Shown here: positions 39,001 to 48,900 of the stretch, piece by piece
How positions within the stretch are numbered: the first letter of the stretch is position 1
How the letters are laid out: the number at the start of each line of letters is the position of its first letter
Assembly: GCF_950023065.1 (NCBI RefSeq)
Contig: NC_088677.1
Location: 34,369,230 to 34,433,229 of the forward strand
Direction of reading: 5' to 3'
Length of the DNA stretch: 64,000 nt
Origin: Planococcus citri
Lineage: Eukaryota; Arthropoda; Insecta; Hemiptera; Pseudococcidae
Program-made: the position numbers and the translations under genes
Notes under the pieces: generated by a model
Database searches by the model: none
Told to the model about the DNA's origin: nothing
The model's input: only the letters and a program-made list of their open reading frames with translations

Positions 39001-41161
39001 TTTTTTGGATTTAGTATTTTTTCAATAGTTAATATGTATACTTTAAGTGAAAAACTTTTCAGAAATTTGAATTCCGTTTCAAAAAAGAAGAACGAATTGA
39101 CTCAAGTGAAGTGAGGGCAAAAACTTTCAAAAATTTCTAATCATTCTAGCAGGAAAAAAAATTATTTTCTGTGTATCGTATCAATTTTTTTACCTTCAAA
39201 GTTTTTAAAAATGTTATTGAATCTTTGCTCAGTAAAGTAATTTACAAAGTAGAAAGCGATTTCTTCCAAGCGATAGGTAAAAATACAGATTTCAACTTTC
39301 AATTGAAGCATATGTTTCCAAAACGCACTATAAGTCCATTTTCAAAGATTCTGAGGTTGCAAGGCCATCTAGCATAAAGTTGCGGCCCAAAATGGCTGAT
39401 TTTTTGATATGTTGTGCCCAATGGTCTTGGCTACAATATATCAAAAAAATCAGCGAATTTGGCTCAATTCTACGTTTCCAAATTGTACGAAGTACCATGA
39501 ATTTCTTATCAATATTTTTTTGGACAGTGCGTTTTGGAAACATATGCTTCAATTGTTTGAATTTCTTTTCAATTACTGTACCTATTTTCCCAAATTTTTG
39601 AATACCTATTTCATAAAATTTTTCAATTTCAACGGAGTGTTCTCCTCTTCGCATTGTCTCGGGAGTGACCAACGACTACATGAACATTAGGATGGATCTC
39701 GCCAAAAAAAAACATTGACGAATTTTGACCAAATTCAGCAAAGACCTTCATTTTGAGTTGAAAGTTACACAACCTGGTTTGGTGATGGATAAAATCGTGT
39801 TTTCAAAACTTTTTCTTGAAAAGTATTTATTCCTGAAACCGAAGGAATATTTTAGAACGCAGCGGTGCTAATTTTTGATCATTTTTGCCACCTTCAAAAA
39901 ATCAAAAAAATTGCCATTTTTTGATTTTTTGGAGTTGAATCAAATTTTCAAAAAATTGGCACCACTGTGTTTTAAAATATTCACTCAGTTTCAAGAATGA
40001 TATCTGTACTTTGACATGATAATCCCCCTCCAGGGGCACCTCAGGAGCTAAAATTTTTTGAGTATAACTTTCAACTAAAAATGAAAGTCTCTGCTGAATT
40101 TGGTCAGAATCTGCAGATTTTTTTTGGCGATCCGCCCTAAATTGAACATAGTTGATCTATACTTACTTAATACAATTCAAACTTTAATAAGTGATCTTGG
40201 GAATGTTTGGATTTAATACTAGATCTGATCAGTGATCAGGCCACTTTATACCTGTTTGATTATTGGATCACATCAGATCTACATACCTAATGTATTCTTT
40301 GAACCCAATTTTATTCGACTATTATAGACCTGATCATATCCAATAATTTCCCTCTAGGTAGGTACAGTTAATTTCCTGATCTCATCAGATCTAATCATTT
40401 GTTTTGCTTCTCAAGACTCAGTGGAAAGTGACTGTATGTACCTCCAAGATCAGGTTTGAATAGATGTAATTCGATCAAAATTCAGAGCTGATTGAATCAT
40501 TTTTATTTTTTCATTAATTTCATTTTTACAAGACTAGGAGCGATCGTTTTTGTTGAGATTTGAAATGCAAGAAAATAGGTAAGTAAGTAGGTAGTCATAT
40601 TTTTTGACATTCCTTAACTTTCTTCTTCTCCTAAAATTGATAAGTATCAAATTTTGAGGAAAAAAATTAAAACAGGTTAGTTGTCATTGATTTAGAATTA
40701 TACGATTGCATGAACTTTTTTGTTGCATAATGATATCATTTATTATGATTCAGAGCATTAGGTAAAAACATGATCACAATGTAAAAGAAGTTCTCTTGAA
40801 AATTTTATCAGCAATTCATTACAAATCAAGTAAGAGGTGCAGGCGTTGGATATAGATTTAAAGATATGATGAAAGAACGTAAGAGTATTAGAAAATTTTA
40901 AAAAATCACTTACCGGGTAACAGGATAACGAAGAATAGTTGGAAGGATGATAATAAGGTAGTATTTGGTTGTACAACATAGTTGTAGAGGCATTGATTTG
41001 ATTTGTCGTCAGATCATCGGGCGATTGAATTTTACGAGTGGCGGCCAATGAATCAGCGGTGTTCGAAATATCCGTAACAATTGTATCGTTATTATTGGTA
41101 TTTTGACAGGCCCCGCTAGGCCGTTCTACCAAACTGTCATCCGCCACTTTCCCACCTTGGA
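9074..41161 (-). CDS. eya: Eyes absent (EYA) transcriptional co-activator and tyrosine phosphatase; 5' incomplete
   Basis: Sixteen exons join in phase: 41161-40914, 14779-14736, 14604-14423, 14211-14047, 13962-13848, 13745-13633, 13184-12931, 11068-10918, 10833-10762, 10693-10488, 10398-10309, 10162-9934, 9844-9730, 9655-9534, 9326-9226, 9154-9074, encoding 761 residues. The first listed exon starts two bases into a codon, so at least one upstream exon is missing. The N-terminal half is rich in Ser, Asn, Tyr and Pro (for example QILPYYHPSNYSSLSCYP), as expected for the EYA transactivation region. The C-terminal EYA domain starts at FIWDLDETIIIFHSLLTG; its two Asp residues are the HAD-phosphatase nucleophile and acid. 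GGFRMEE-type sequence (LGFRMEELIFNLAD), SATKIGKE and YVVIGDGQDEE follow, and the end reads MTFPFWRISSHNDL...MGFL. EYA acts in the nucleus with Six/Sine oculis and Dachshund. The 44-nt exon at 14736-14779 rests on phase and good splice sites only. The 41-kb exon is the least certain link. Confidence 0.9.
11207..11476 (-). CDS. Candidate alternative first coding exon of eya
   Basis: An open frame of 90 codons starts MSEIDNFADSAINY and ends ...KKIKIED at a good donor (GTACGT). It exits in phase 0, exactly what the next eya exon (11068-10918, EYGNYPS...) accepts. It lies between eya exons 12931-13184 and 10918-11068, where the main splice form skips it. It is rich in Lys, Asp, Glu and Asn, unlike the Ser/Tyr-rich exons beside it. 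It contains IKKEPE and IKIED, both of the form of SUMO acceptor sites. An acceptor-like AAGTAACAG sits just upstream, so it could instead be joined to a 5' UTR exon. No equivalent in other EYA proteins is known to me. It could also belong to a separate nested gene. Confidence 0.5.
11885..12322. mobile_element. Non-autonomous hAT-like MITE in an eya intron
   Basis: 438 bp with perfect terminal inverted repeats CAGGGATTTCCAGCCA, flanked by an 8-bp target duplication ATAAGCGC (11877-11884 and 12323-12330). The CAGGG terminus and 8-bp duplication are typical of hAT elements. The interior is non-coding. Both sides are filled with short degenerate words such as AGCCAATAGC and AAAAGCC, in both orientations. 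No transposase remains. Confidence 0.88.
14780..19032. other. eya large intron, part left of the retrotransposon
   Basis: No supported exon. It contains a short (TAGG)n tract near 15449-15470 and a GC-richer patch near 15955-16060 with CCACAGCCACAGCCGCAGCC, open on both strands but with no conserved protein. It also holds the foldback repeat listed separately and an A-run near 18500. The GC-rich patch could be a promoter of a shorter eya transcript, but nothing proves it. Confidence 0.45.
17508..18275. repeat. Degenerate foldback (inverted) repeat
   Basis: The arm 17508-17610 matches the reverse complement of about 18155-18275 with many differences (for example GGTAAGATATC near 17514 against GATATCTTACC near 18255). 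An inner pair, 17749-17785 and 18098-18133, is almost perfect around ATTCCAAAACTCGCTTTGTC. A third, diverged copy of the inner word lies near 17936. This is probably an old non-autonomous element. No coding sequence. Confidence 0.65.
19033..19167 (-). repeat. 3' LTR of the gypsy element
   Basis: 135 bp, TGTAGGAAATAC at the low end and AACCGCCACA at the high end. By eye it is identical to the other LTR. On the minus strand it contains AATAAA inside CAAATAATAAACATT, the likely polyadenylation signal. It is unusually short for a gypsy LTR. Confidence 0.95.
19168..19201 (-). other. Polypurine tract region of the gypsy element
   Basis: On the minus strand a long A-run is followed by GGAGGGAACTAT and then the 3' LTR. 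Purine-rich sequence directly before the 3' LTR is where plus-strand DNA priming occurs. The exact boundary cannot be set by eye. Confidence 0.65.
19218..20489 (-). pseudogene. pol downstream fragment: integrase
   Basis: An open frame reaches from the insertion junction to a stop at 19218 (about 420 residues). It shows the HHCC zinc-binding domain (FHGISHPGS ... CLSCQK). The DDE core follows (HIDLIKV, TTDQGRQFES, HPIANGLIERFHRG) with expected spacing, then a GPF-type C-terminal module (EGPFAVISKSE). All three catalytic acidic residues are present. It has no start codon of its own and is cut off from RT/RNase H by the hAT-like insertion, so it is annotated as part of a broken gene, though its own frame is undamaged. 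Confidence 0.9.
20490..21345. mobile_element. Non-autonomous hAT-like element inserted in gypsy pol
   Basis: 856 bp, beginning CAGGGCTGT and ending ACAGCCCTG, flanked by the perfect 8-bp duplication GCTACGAC (20482-20489 and 21346-21353). Subterminal regions are packed with TACGGTAAAA-type words in both directions. The centre (about 20730-21120) is GC-rich: two diverged copies of a block built from CCTCCGGCTCC-like units with A-tract spacers. No transposase frame is present. Long open frames in the centre are by-products of the GC-rich repeat. The insertion sits between RNase H and integrase. Confidence 0.93.
21330..23153 (-). pseudogene. pol upstream fragment: protease, reverse transcriptase, RNase H
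   Basis: The frame opens at 23153, one base back (-1) relative to gag, overlaps the gag stop, and runs without interruption until it stops inside the inserted element. The order is an aspartic protease (FLIDPGADVSVLP; note DPGA where DTGA/DSGA is usual), then RT with STIDLVRAYQQIP and the active site YIDD (FVYIDDIIVAS). RNase H follows with IMVDASDIG, YDKELLAIYE and FTDHKPL. Domain lengths are normal and there are no internal stops. Translation presumably needs a -1 ribosomal frameshift from gag. The break comes just after the end of RNase H. Confidence 0.93.
23138..23147 (-). other. Candidate -1 frameshift site between gag and pol
   Basis: On the minus strand gag ends ...TCG GAA AAC TAG, and pol is open in the -1 frame from a few codons upstream. 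The run GGAAAAC immediately before the stop has the AAAAC half of a classical slippery heptamer, but its first three bases are not identical, so the match is partial. Confidence 0.5.
23138..23974 (-). CDS. gag of the gypsy element
   Basis: 278 residues from ATG (MANPDGDNF) just after the primer site to TAG. The N-terminal half has a capsid-like segment (PPFWRADPTLWFVQVEAQF) seen in CsRn1/Kabuki-type Gag proteins. A Ser/Arg-rich tract (DRSRSHSRSRNSS...) follows. Near the C-terminus is CWYHDKFGKKAKKCIPPC, a CX2HX9CX3C box in place of the common CX2CX4HX4C zinc knuckle. The same frame is open backwards through the primer site into the LTR, so the exact start is inferred. The product should form the virus-like particle core. 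It is uninterrupted. Confidence 0.9.
   Translation of the reverse strand: MANPDGDNFQDAVGPVVARINVKCPPFWRADPTLWFVQVEAQFANAGISADLTKYNTIIAALEHDVMSEITDIVLSPPNQNKYDNLKNKMIKRFSDSGDKKVSILLNEIILGDQKPSSLFRKMKQLADGQATDNFLKGLWLKKLPENVHTVLVSRNDGIDDLLEAADKMVEIPRNYINAVSSSSSTSTLEQKVELLTQQVGILLKRDQDRSRSHSRSRNSSNSRENRNRNRSRNYYSKNVRNREPTPAKNKDFCWYHDKFGKKAKKCIPPCKYESSEN
23979..23993 (-). other. Primer binding site, tRNA-Trp type
   Basis: TGGTGACCCCGACGT (minus strand) lies three bases inside the 5' LTR. Its complement ACGTCGGGGTCACCA matches, from memory, the 3' end of insect tRNA-Trp with CCA. Confidence 0.8.
23997..24131 (-). repeat. 5' LTR of the gypsy element
   Basis: 135 bp, the same sequence as the LTR at 19033 as far as can be judged by eye. 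In minus orientation it begins TGTGGCGGTT and ends TTTCCTACA. Confidence 0.95.
24132..27070. other. eya large intron, no feature seen
   Basis: AT-rich DNA with scattered GGTACC words and A/T runs. No exon, conserved protein or structured repeat was recognised. Confidence 0.4.
27071..27330. repeat. GGGGTAATTTGGCC repeat with a hairpin
   Basis: The word GGGGTAATTTGGCC occurs near 27073 and 27268, a diverged copy (GGGGTAATTTGACTC) occurs near 27311, and the inverted copy GGCCAAATTACCCC lies near 27245. The inverted pair around 27242-27283 can form a stem of about 15 bp with a 7-nt loop. The segments after the first and third copies also resemble each other (TTTTTGCTCATGAAATCTA / TTTTTGTGAATAAAATCTA), giving a roughly 240-bp direct repeat. 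Likely an old mobile element. Confidence 0.55.
27331..35600. other. eya large intron, mostly featureless
   Basis: Very AT-rich DNA with homopolymer T or A runs (for example near 29075, 29257 and 32745) and many TAGGTACC words. The 78-codon frame at 34217-34453 is listed separately. Short open frames on both strands at 33745-34050 overlap each other and have no recognisable homology. Confidence 0.4.
34217..34453 (+). other. Unassigned open frame, 78 codons
   Basis: Starts MFTKHILYACIQIG and contains REEIVACFDSIFDPDNHPFD and SITLNFETYESIHLLNG. The composition is less biased than chance frames nearby and the end reads like a compact domain, but I recognise no family. An acceptor-like AATAGGTAG lies near 34260, so only the part after it might be exonic. 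It could be a fossil of a mobile element or retrogene, or a chance frame. Confidence 0.2.
35627..35995. repeat. Two-copy tandem duplication, about 184-bp unit
   Basis: CCTTGATAGAGT..CGCCAGCC begins a block at 35627 that is repeated from 35811. Both copies share CAAAACGTTCCTTTTGACGT-type sequence, ATATGTCATCAAG and GGCCGAAAAAATTGAAAAAA. They differ by scattered substitutions and small indels. Confidence 0.85.
36980..37110. repeat. GC-rich GAGCGAAGCGAG repeat island
   Basis: A short GC-rich patch holds CGAGCCCCGGAGGGGCGAG followed by two copies of GAGCGAAGCGAG. Related words (CCCGAGCGAAGCGAGGGC, CTCAAGTGAAGTGAGGGC) occur near 36418, 38741, 38922, 39100, 54578 and 54731, usually followed by AAAAGCTTTNGAAAATTT. 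It therefore belongs to a dispersed repeat family. Confidence 0.6.
38741..39150. repeat. Degenerate tandem repeat, about 180-bp unit
   Basis: Three starts at about 38741, 38922 and 39100 read TTGAGCAAAATGAAGG, CTCAAGTCAAACAAGGGC and CTCAAGTGAAGTGAGGGC. Each is followed by AAAAGCTTTGGAAAATT or a close variant and then an AT-rich tail. Diverged, non-coding. Confidence 0.6.
39303..39551. repeat. Long inverted repeat (foldback element)
   Basis: TTGAAGCATATGTTTCCAAA... at 39303-39329 recurs as its reverse complement at about 39525-39551, 27 bp with no differences seen. An inner pair (GGCTGATTTTTTGATAT near 39392 and ATATCAAAAAAATCAGC near 39437) continues the fold. Transcribed, it would make a long hairpin. 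Probably a MITE. Target duplications were not identified. Confidence 0.8.
39687..40140. mobile_element. MITE with long (about 80-bp) inverted termini
   Basis: The left end TTAGGATGGATCTCGCCAAA and the right end, read in reverse TTAGGGCGGATCGCCAAA, continue matching through GACCAAATTCAGCA and TTGAAAGT. The middle is also largely self-complementary, for example around GCACCACTGTG / CGCAGCGGTGC. A TA duplication is compatible with the ends, as in Tc1/mariner-type elements, but the superfamily is unsure. No coding capacity. Confidence 0.75.
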
Positions 41162-44100
41162 CTGCAAAAAACATCGGTAGGTATTTAGAATTTTATTATG
41201 TTTTTAAAATTCTGATTCTAGATACGAGTAGGTACCTAAGAAGGTAGAAGATAATAGGTATTTGAATTTTTTTCTCACAAAATTCATTAAAAGCAAGTAC
41301 CTACAATATTTTTGTGCGGAAATGATTTTTGTGTGTGCAAAAAAATTAGCTCGAGTACCTACCTACCTATCTACCTACCTACCTACCGTTACACTCTCGC
41401 ACACCTTTACATTGATGAACATCCGCAAAATTAGCTGATCAACTAATTAAACACATTATAGATATTTCCTACAAAGACTTCAAACGACCGTAATTCTTTA
41501 ATACAAACAATAGCTCTGACTTATTACCGATACAAATCTTTCAAAAGACAGGAAATACATACATTTTTGTCGATTATTAATAATTTAATTTTCCGTTCAC
41601 GTTTAATTATAATTTAAATAGTCTAACACTTGAAAAAACGTACAAAGCATTTTTTTTTACAGATAATGGAGATTTAAAGCAGATTGATTTATCGCTGATG
41701 TGATTTTTTAATAATCACAGGTGTGTATTTATGTAGATTCACCAGTATCTAAGTAAAAAGTTATTATTGACTCGATTGAAATTGTTGAACGGAAGTGGGA
41801 TATTAAAACGGAAAAGATGAACGGAATTATTAATTGTACTACAATGAATATTTTAACAGCATTTCTCGACATTTTTTTCTGGTGTGGAAAAGGAAAACGC
41901 TAAAAGTAGGTGCTGGGGGGGGGGGGTCATTTAATTTTTTTACATCCAGGAAGAGATTCGAATTAATATACAGGGTAAATATTTTTCTTTTTTCTTCCAC
42001 CTCAAATTTAAAAGCTCTCTATCCTGAAACTGCTGATACTATAAAAAATCTTTTTCTAAATTCTTTCGGCAAATAGTTTTGTTTTAATACCAATAGTAAT
42101 GATATAATTTCAAGAAAAGCAAACGTACCTACCAGAAAAAAATAAAAATTAGATATACCTACCTATTGAAAAGTTTATAGGACATACGAGTATGACATTT
42201 CATACTACCTATAGGTAAATCGTTTAGGAAATCAAAAAGATGCAAATTTTTTAGCTCGACGCAAGCTGATCAAATTTCGACTTTCATAAAGTGCAATTAG
42301 GGATAAGTAAAAATAAATACGTATATTTCAGGTGAAAAAAAACCTATCCAAGTAATCAGTAAATTTCACTTCGCCAATCGCTCAATTAATTTTATTCCTT
42401 CGATACGTTTATATAGAGAAGAGTGTACCTACTCAAGTTTTAATTAAATTAATGCACCATTATAACGTCAGCAAACATAGGCATCAGACATAGTTGACAA
42501 GAAACATGACGAGAATTTTCATAGAGAGTGGATAATACGCGAGTTTGAGGAAGAGTACAACCAATGATACCAAAAGCCTGAGCAATACCTATAGCAATTA
42601 CACAAATGACTGATTCAAATTTTACGTTATTAACCTACATTACGATCGAGAATCAATCCTGCGTAATTTCCAATTAACTAAATTTGTACTAAACTATACG
42701 ACTGGTTGTAGTAATAATACGCGCGACGAGAGTGTAATTCAAACACTCGCTCGTATGAAATTGAAATTAACTATAAAGTAATCACTTGGTCACCTCTACT
42801 TTTATTTATTTTCCAATAGATCGTTTAACAGTCTATTTTCGACGAATTTCGGTCTCATTAATTAAGTTAGCTCAGCGTCAGAAAGCCATTTCCAGTTTTA
42901 TGCGTACTACGTGTTAACGAGATATCGCGTCGATGATAGTCGATATAAAATGTACAAATAGGTATAGAATATACTCGTAGCCCCACACATGAGCCAATAT
43001 TTAGGTATTTGTCTGTATTGGAAAAAAAAAGAACTGGTTAGGTACATTCAAATCCCCACAAAAATTTATCTTTATTAAATATCTCGAGTATATCTTCGAT
43101 AGAGATTGATAAGAAATCGAAAACTTTGTCGATATTTCTTCTCTCGTCATTGTGATTAATTATTATTTTATTTCTCGTTGATTTACAATGACAATTTTTC
43201 ACATTTCTTTTATTTTCGAAATTTTTCAAATTCCAAGAAAATTTCTGTTTACCTAATTAAAATCAGGTTACTATAGGGGAGTACCTACTTGATTTTTACA
43301 GAGTTCAAAAAGAGTTGAAAAAGGATCAAATTCTTTAAAATGAGTTATTGATTCATCGTTCGATTTTTTTTTTAAATTGAGTTGAGTTAGCTCATTTCAA
43401 CTCTTTTCAAAATGAGTTGGATCGTGATGAGGTGACTTTAGATCAAGTGCATGTACAAGTAGGTACAAAATTTATCTATTCATTTTACTTCCTTCCTGTC
43501 CCAAGTGCAGAATATAAAATCTTATTTCAATCTTTTAATTACAGTAAACACTAAACATGTAGTTAACTTGGATGAAATCTCTTCAAGCTTTCAAATTATT
43601 AAAACAACGAAGCTTTTTTTGAGATAAATATCTCAGATCTGCGACTAAACCAAATAAAAGAGAAGCAGAATGTGTCCTAATACTCCCCCTCTCCCAAAAG
43701 TTTCAAAATTGTTTTCTAAATTGGTAAGTTTGTGATTTGGTGAGAAAAATTGCACAATTGAGTAAGAAAAACATTAATCTTGAGTTGGACAATGGAAACC
43801 TGCCATTTTTGCTCTCTTTATTGCACATCCGACCGCTAGTCCCGTCCTTTTCACCATTACTTTTAAGTCTCCTCAAAGTCAGCAAAGGACAAACTTACAT
43901 TGTTGGCTAAAAAAATTAAAGATTCAGGTTTAGGAATTTGAAAAACCAAACATCCGACCCAAAAATATAGAAAAAATTGTACCTCAAGTTGAAAAACCCG
44001 CGTTTCCCTCGGAAAACTTTTTTTTCATATCATTTAATTTTGTTTCTAGCCTGAAAATAAAATTTAAAGCAATAATTTTTTGCTTCTCACCCCTTCTCTT

Positions 44101-45741
44101 CTCAATATTTTATGGGGTTTCAGATTGTTCCAAAAAAGGACGAATTTTCAATGACTTTCTAGATCCAAGAAAAGAAAAGTGGAGACTTTGAAACATTGAA
44201 ATCAGTTCATTTTTAAAACTGATCAAAATAATTAAATTTCTGCTAATAACTCATTAAAAAATGCTACCTTTTTAAGAAAAAAATATATATCTACAGTTCG
44301 AAGAGAAAATTTACGTAATAAAACGCCCGAGAGAAGGTGAGCTCAAAGTTTTGAAAATGTTTGCGAAGGTGAAAGACAAAATTCAAAATTTTTTCACAAC
44401 TTTTTACTTTTTCTACAGAAGTGTACCTACACTATGTGAGTATTAGAAGAAATCTTGAGAGGAAAAAAACCTAAAAATTCCAGATTTAAAAGTTGCGCAA
44501 TTTTTGATGCTTTAATGAAAATTGAAAAAAAAAATAGATTCTTGATTTGGTTCTGGAGTATTGACTTGATACGCATTGAGGACATTGGTTTTTCATTTTC
44601 AAAAGTAAATAAAGCATACCTATCTGATAAAATGTACCTACTTCGAAACATACCTACCTACTCGTAAAATTATGATTTATAAACTTGATAGAAAAATGAG
44701 ACATGAGAAAGGCTTTTGAATCATTTTCAATAGAAAGATGGCCATTTATCCACAGTCATCTCATTTTAGTATCTTTCTTTCTTGAATGAGAGGCACTTTT
44801 CCCGAATGGCGGTGATTATCCCTAATCAGATTTTTTACCCTCCCTTCATTCATGGTTGAGGGAAATTGGTCTTTATCAGTTTCAATGTAGAAAAGCAATG
44901 TTCAGCAAATGCAGGGAAACTGGTCTGATAATTTAAAATGGTACTAGATAGGTACCTACCTAAATTTAATAGACAATTTTCAGTTATGATTTTTCTTCTT
45001 TATTTGAAACTTAAATTAGACACGGAGCAGTTGGAGTTCATTTGAGTTGGGGCTCTTGATCAAAATTTGGCTTTATGATGAACACAAAGTCCTTGAGGTT
45101 ATACAATAAGCACACCCATGGGGCCTTTGGTTATTGCTTTTAATTTCTGGGGCTCCTTCAGAAATAGGGGCCAGGACAATTTTCTCACTTTCTAATGCTC
45201 TCATTGCAGCCCTGTTCTCCCTCAAAAATTGAGTGAATTGAGATTGATGGAATTCGTTGTGTTACTTTAAAAATCCAAAATATACGAGTAAAAAACCCAG
45301 TAGATTCAAACCATGAAACCACTGTGGATTATTTTCAATATCGAGACAAAATGGATGCAATATACTACAGAAAATTTCGAGAGGTCATCATCATCACTTC
45401 GGTTTTGTTTAGATGCATCTAATCGATTAATCATAATCTAACACACATTTATGTCCATTTCTTTTCGATGACTGCGCTTCATAGACGACATTTAGGCGCC
45501 GGCATCAAACCTCAGATCTCTTATCGGATGAGTATTCGGGTACATGGCGCGCCAAAATCGTAAAATTTGACGATAGATACTTTGTGATGTACATAGCTGT
45601 ACTGTGAAAATTACGTCAACTTTAAAATGCTTGCTTAAACCTCAAAAACATAATATTAATTGATGGAATGATGAGATATCTTTTCCTATATCAGAACATA
45701 TGATCAAAATCATCTTAATCTTTTGTTCCAAATTTCAGAAG

Positions 45742-45931
45742 AAGAACTTCAGAATGAGATCACCTACAGCTCCTCATCATAGCATGTAAGTAAATAGCTC
45801 TACTCTATACTATAATTAGATCAACAATAACTAATAAGTATAATCAATAATAATTCCTTCGCAGGTACATACTTTCCAAGTTTGAAGCTATAGGATTATC
45901 CACGTACGTAGATGATATCAAATCAAATTGA
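45742..45931 (+). ncRNA. Possible two-exon transcript fragment
   Basis: A block after TTTCAG at about 45740 runs to CATAGCAT, followed by GTAAGTAAAT. The next block starts after TTCGCAG at about 45865. Spliced, it would encode a 32-residue peptide beginning MRSPTAPHHSM and ending DDIKSN. AATAAA follows near 46205. This could be the end of a non-coding RNA or a chance set of splice words. Confidence 0.2.
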
Positions 45932-48900
45932 CGAAGAGGAACCACCACCGACAAGATACATAGAAAATTAAACGAAGCAGCACAACAAAACGATATTACG
46001 ATAATTCAAATTTGAACTCAAAAAATCTTTCCACACGAAAAAAAACAATCTCAAAATTGAAACGACTCGACAAAAAATGATCAAATTACCATCTAATTTT
46101 CTATTAATTCGCGATATCTAATGAACATTTGATAAAAATTGCAGGTAATTGTGCATCTAAATTTACAACGAACCTTACATTACCTGCAATCAAACAACCG
46201 CTGAATAAAATGATAGGCCGAAAAACTATGAGAAGCGGCTACGGTTCAGTTCCCGCTCCACCATACTCGATCTAATCAAGGACACGATTGTACACGTGAA
46301 GGGGGGAAGAATCGAAATGCCCGCGTAAACGAGGATGAGTAAGAGGGCGTCTAGCGAATTCTACCAATCACAAAACAGAAATTACGGTCCCTCGGCTGAA
46401 TAAACGTAACAAATCAGATAAGGGGCGTCCCGAGTGTAATGCGTATCTTTATTTTATTTTATTCTTATTTTTTTTTTATGTATCATATTCTTCTGTGCTC
46501 CTCTATCTCCGATTATGCTTTTGATTATAATAAAAAAAAAAAACAAACGTTTTTTTTGGTCATTTTTTCATAACTACTTGCGATGTGCTGGATGCAGTTT
46601 TGGCCTTTAAGGGCATAATGAAAATATACCCACCTAACTCATGAGCACTATACTCGGTGGATAGGTGAGCACATTATGAATTGCGTCGTTTTTGACGAAT
46701 TTTCTGATTAGGTACTTACTGGAAAATATATAGGGCTTAAGGCAATCATTATGTACTATTTGTATACCAAAATTTTTTGAAGTTTGGATGACACTAGATT
46801 AAATGATCTTTATATTGTCAAAATTTGTGTGTTTATTAGGTATTAGGGTAGGCAGGATAGGTGGTGATATTGGAAGAATGGGTTCTTCGGGTGCAATGTT
46901 TGTTTTGCGAGGCTAAAGATGAAATTGCGATGTGTATGTATTACTTTAATATTTGCAAATCAAAACTTTTCGGAAAGAAGAAATACTTAGTCATTTTTTT
47001 GCTTTTTTCCTCAATTTTTTCAACGTACCTTTTTTTGAAATTTTGCAAAGCGTATCTTAAAACAATAGCAAATCTGTAAAAAAAAGTTTTCAATTTAAAA
47101 AAAAATGGAACATTACCTATCGTATTATTTTTTGATTTCTTGCACGTCTTGGGGCATTAAAAATTTGAATTTAAAATATTTCTCTCAATCTCAGGTGACG
47201 AGCTCAAAGTAATTTATTTAGTCCCAACATGTGTGTGTTTTTGTTTTTTTTTTTTTTGAAATCAAAAATGGGTAGGAAATTTTTAATTCAAGTATTAAAA
47301 ACTTTATTTCAAGATGGTTTGAATTTGTAAATTTTTTGAACAATTTTTCAATTTCCAGAATCTCAATATGTTGTCAAATCTAAAATGTTTAAATTTTACT
47401 CAATTTTAAAGTTGGAATCACTTGAACTTTTGCCCCATTTTCAAAAGTTTTTCCAACTTTTTTATCAACTTTTAAAAAACCTTTATCCTAGTCAATTTAA
47501 TTAAAAAATCATGGAGAAAAAAGACAAGATTGTTTGAAAATGTTAGCAAAAAAGCAAGGCAAAATCAGAATAAGCAAAGCTGTTGGACAGTCCACAATTT
47601 TTCAAGATTTTTTCATATTTTTCAAAGTTAGCTTTTTTTCATCTTTAAATAGAAAAACCAATTTTCAAATGTACTTATTTAAATCCTCTCCTCATTGCAT
47701 TTTTCAGTAGAAATTTGTAAAAACTGCAATCGAGTAGTAAACATTTCATCTTAAGCAGGAAAATAATGCCTAGAAATAGTTGAAACTGAAAGTTATGAAG
47801 TTTTCTAATAAACTGTAATATTATTACCTACTTATTCCGTAATTTCTGTCCATTCAAATAATTATTTTTTGGCTCACTTCTTCTTTCTTCTCAGCAGTTG
47901 AAAAGTTAATCAGGTAGGTAGGTAAGTTAAGTACTCATCAAATGAAGACATAGGAACGCCAAAAGAGCACAAAAAAATGACACAGTTGTAAAATTTCAGG
48001 TGTTGAGTTTATTTGTTCAAATTTTAGGACGTTTTTATAAATTCAATACTTAATTCGAATTCAAAATTTAAATTTTTGAGACTTCGCAGATTTTTGATTT
48101 TTTTTAAAATAAAAAATTCTTTCAAAAAAATGCGAATGAAATTCAGCACTTTCAGGCTAACGTAACCTGAACCACTGATATTCGTGATACTTACGAAGTT
48201 ACGATCAATTCAAAATATTTTTCGACAAATTTATTTCTACTGGCTTATCACGAGGTGAATTTATCGAACATAATGATTAATTTTCACCGTAATATTATGC
48301 CTAGGTATTGGCACATTGCAAGGACATCTTATAATATAATTTGGCGATTAGAAATGCATCACTTCGATACAAAACCACCCCCAGAAACCCTTCTTTCAAC
48401 CCTACAGAACAAGCGACTGCACTAACGAGCAATAAGTTAAATTAATTAAAGCAAAGTTTAACGCGGATTGCCATCTCGTATCTTATACCTTTCAAACGTA
48501 ATCCCACGAGGCAACTTAATCATTCCAGCACCGCATCCCAACTCTCAAGTACAGATTTAATTAATGTGGGAGGAAAACACATGTAAAACAGAAGAAAAAA
48601 AGCACCCAAAACACGATGCTATATCGTATTACCGCGAGTAAAGATTGTTTAGAAATCTCGATGGACTAATCATTAATAAAATTATCAACTAGTTTTTTTT
48701 TTATTTTATTTTTGCGGGATTTTTTTTTCCTATGTGTTTGTATAGTACACATAGTATCACACCACAGTAGCCAGAAAGTTGATGTTATTTGATGCGTTGA
48801 TCATTGAAAGAATGCTATCCGCCTTGTCTTAACTTTCAGAATGCAATTGAATATTCCATTTTTATAAACATGTAGCAACATGTATTCCAGCCATTCGTTT

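Noticed and set aside
38741..39150. Regularly spaced repeats as a CRISPR array
   Set aside because: Units are about 180 bp and degenerate, in a eukaryotic intron; no constant direct repeat with unique spacers.
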